From the NCBI GenBank assembly GCA_038125725.1, contig JAYPEK010000041.1, forward strand, positions 1-34,209: a stretch of 34,209 bases of DNA, read 5' to 3'. This document shows positions 33,419 through 34,209 of this stretch, piece after piece (the first letter of the stretch is position 1; each line of letters starts with the position of its first letter). Source of the stretch: TMED8 sp038125725 (GTDB lineage Bacteria; Pseudomonadota; Alphaproteobacteria; Rhodospirillales; Casp-alpha2). The notes below the pieces were generated by a model. It ran no database searches. It was not told where the DNA came from and was given only the letters and a program-made list of their open reading frames with translations. Position numbers and translations under genes: made by a program.

Positions 33419-34209
33419 ATGTCGCAGAGTGCATTACGCTTGGTGGAGAACGACAGCGTGGATAAAACCAAGGCCCTTGAGGCCGCCGTCTCGCAGATCG
33501 AGCGGGCCTTCGGCAAGGGCTCGATCATGAAATTGGGCGCCGATCAGGTGGTGGAGGCGGAAGCCATCTCCACCGGGTCGCTTGGCCTCGACATCGGCCT
33601 CGGCATCGGCGGCCTGCCGCGCGGCCGCATCATCGAGATTTACGGGCCGGAAAGCTCCGGCAAGACGACGCTGGCGCTGCACACCGTGGCGGAAGCGCAG
33701 AAGCTCGGCGGCACCTGTGCCTTTGTCGATGCCGAACATGCGCTCGACCCGGTCTATGCCCGGAAGCTCGGCGTCGATATCGAGAACTTGCTCCTGTCGC
33801 AGCCCGATGCCGGCGAACAGGCGCTGGAAATCGCCGATACCCTGGTGCGCTCGGGCGCCATCGACGTGCTGGTCATCGACAGTGTCGCCGCCCTGGTGCC
33901 GCGCGCCGAACTGGAAGGCGAGATGGGCGACACCCACGTCGGCTTGCAGGCGCGCCTCATGAGCCAGGCGCTGCGCAAACTGACCGCGTCGGTTGCCAAG
34001 TCCAAGTGCATGATCATCTTCATCAACCAGATCCGCATGAAGATCGGCGTCATGTTCGGCAATCCGGAGACCACGTCCGGCGGCAACGCGCTCAAGTTCT
34101 ATTCCTCCATCCGCATGGAGATCCGCCGTATCGGCGCCATCAAGGACCGCGACGAGGTGGTCGGCAACCAGACCCGCGTCAAGGTGGTGAAGAACAAGCT
34201 GGCGCCGCC
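33419..34209 (+). CDS. recA: RecA recombinase, 3' end outside window
   Basis: The 263 visible codons are open to the right edge and the stop lies beyond. RecA binds single-stranded DNA, drives strand exchange and triggers LexA self-cleavage. The start MSQSALRLVENDSVDKTKAL has AGGAGG seven bases upstream. Features are ALEAAVSQIERAFGKGSIMK, the Walker A GPESSGKTT (residues 76-84), FVDAEHALDP, VLVIDSVAALVPRAELEGEM (Walker B and L1 region), FINQIRMKIGVMFGNPETT (L2) and GGNALKFYSSIRMEIRR. About a quarter of the protein is missing here. Alphaproteobacterial recA is commonly close to cckA; here some 19 kb separate them. Confidence 0.98.
   Translation, partial: MSQSALRLVENDSVDKTKALEAAVSQIERAFGKGSIMKLGADQVVEAEAISTGSLGLDIGLGIGGLPRGRIIEIYGPESSGKTTLALHTVAEAQKLGGTCAFVDAEHALDPVYARKLGVDIENLLLSQPDAGEQALEIADTLVRSGAIDVLVIDSVAALVPRAELEGEMGDTHVGLQARLMSQALRKLTASVAKSKCMIIFINQIRMKIGVMFGNPETTSGGNALKFYSSIRMEIRRIGAIKDRDEVVGNQTRVKVVKNKLAP

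Noticed and set aside
1..34209. Search for CRISPR, transposases, integrases, defence islands, toxin-antitoxin pairs, tRNA and rRNA
   Set aside because: No spaced direct repeats, no nuclease, helicase or recombinase motifs beyond RecA, and no cloverleaf-like intergenic sequence were seen.

Overview
The window looks like a chromosomal segment of a GC-rich, flagellated alphaproteobacterium, probably of the Rhodospirillales type. The case rests on a CckA-type hybrid kinase directly behind flgB-flgC-fliE-fliQ-fliR-flhB, a second FlhB C-terminal homologue in a fliO-fliP operon, alphaproteobacterial intergenic palindromes, and recA at the right edge. This placement comes from gene content only; no rRNA or other strong taxonomic marker is present.

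Left part (1-14.4 kb): core motility and housekeeping genes. A large TPR protein (open at the left edge) and a CheY-like receiver run forward. They meet a reverse, tightly overlapping operon: FlhB-C-terminal-like protein, an unrecognised 109-110 aa protein, FliO, FliP. Divergent from it are L-serine dehydratase and two exported redox-type proteins (a DsbD N-terminal-like protein and a redoxin). The forward operon flgB-flgC-fliE-fliQ-fliR-flhB-cckA follows; it makes the proximal rod, the export gate and the master cell-cycle kinase.

Middle (14.4-26.8 kb): an accessory region whose base composition looks lower in GC by eye. It opens with 680 bases without a gene that carry two kinds of small palindromic repeat. 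Next comes a LacI-family regulator lacking its DNA-binding N-terminus. A seven-gene reverse operon follows (given in transcription order): TctB, TctA, TctC, CaiB/BaiF CoA-transferase, MmgE/PrpD protein, PaaG-like crotonase, ADP-forming acyl-CoA synthetase. A divergent LysR regulator faces it across a short region with two inverted repeats. Together these look like uptake, CoA activation, rearrangement and energy-conserving CoA release for an organic acid that I cannot identify. A DMT-family permease lies beyond.

Right part (26.8-34.2 kb): a TetR regulator and a divergent RND efflux pair (adaptor lipoprotein and inner-membrane pump) share a promoter region with a perfect 14-base palindrome. 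The pump converges, one base apart, with an enolase-superfamily sugar-acid dehydratase. An AT-rich region with a candidate SOS operator leads into recA, which runs off the right edge with no stop codon.

I found no CRISPR array, tRNA, rRNA, integrase, transposase or recognisable defence system. The best candidates for undescribed biology are the catabolic operon and the unrecognised small protein next to the FlhB-like 'spare' domain.
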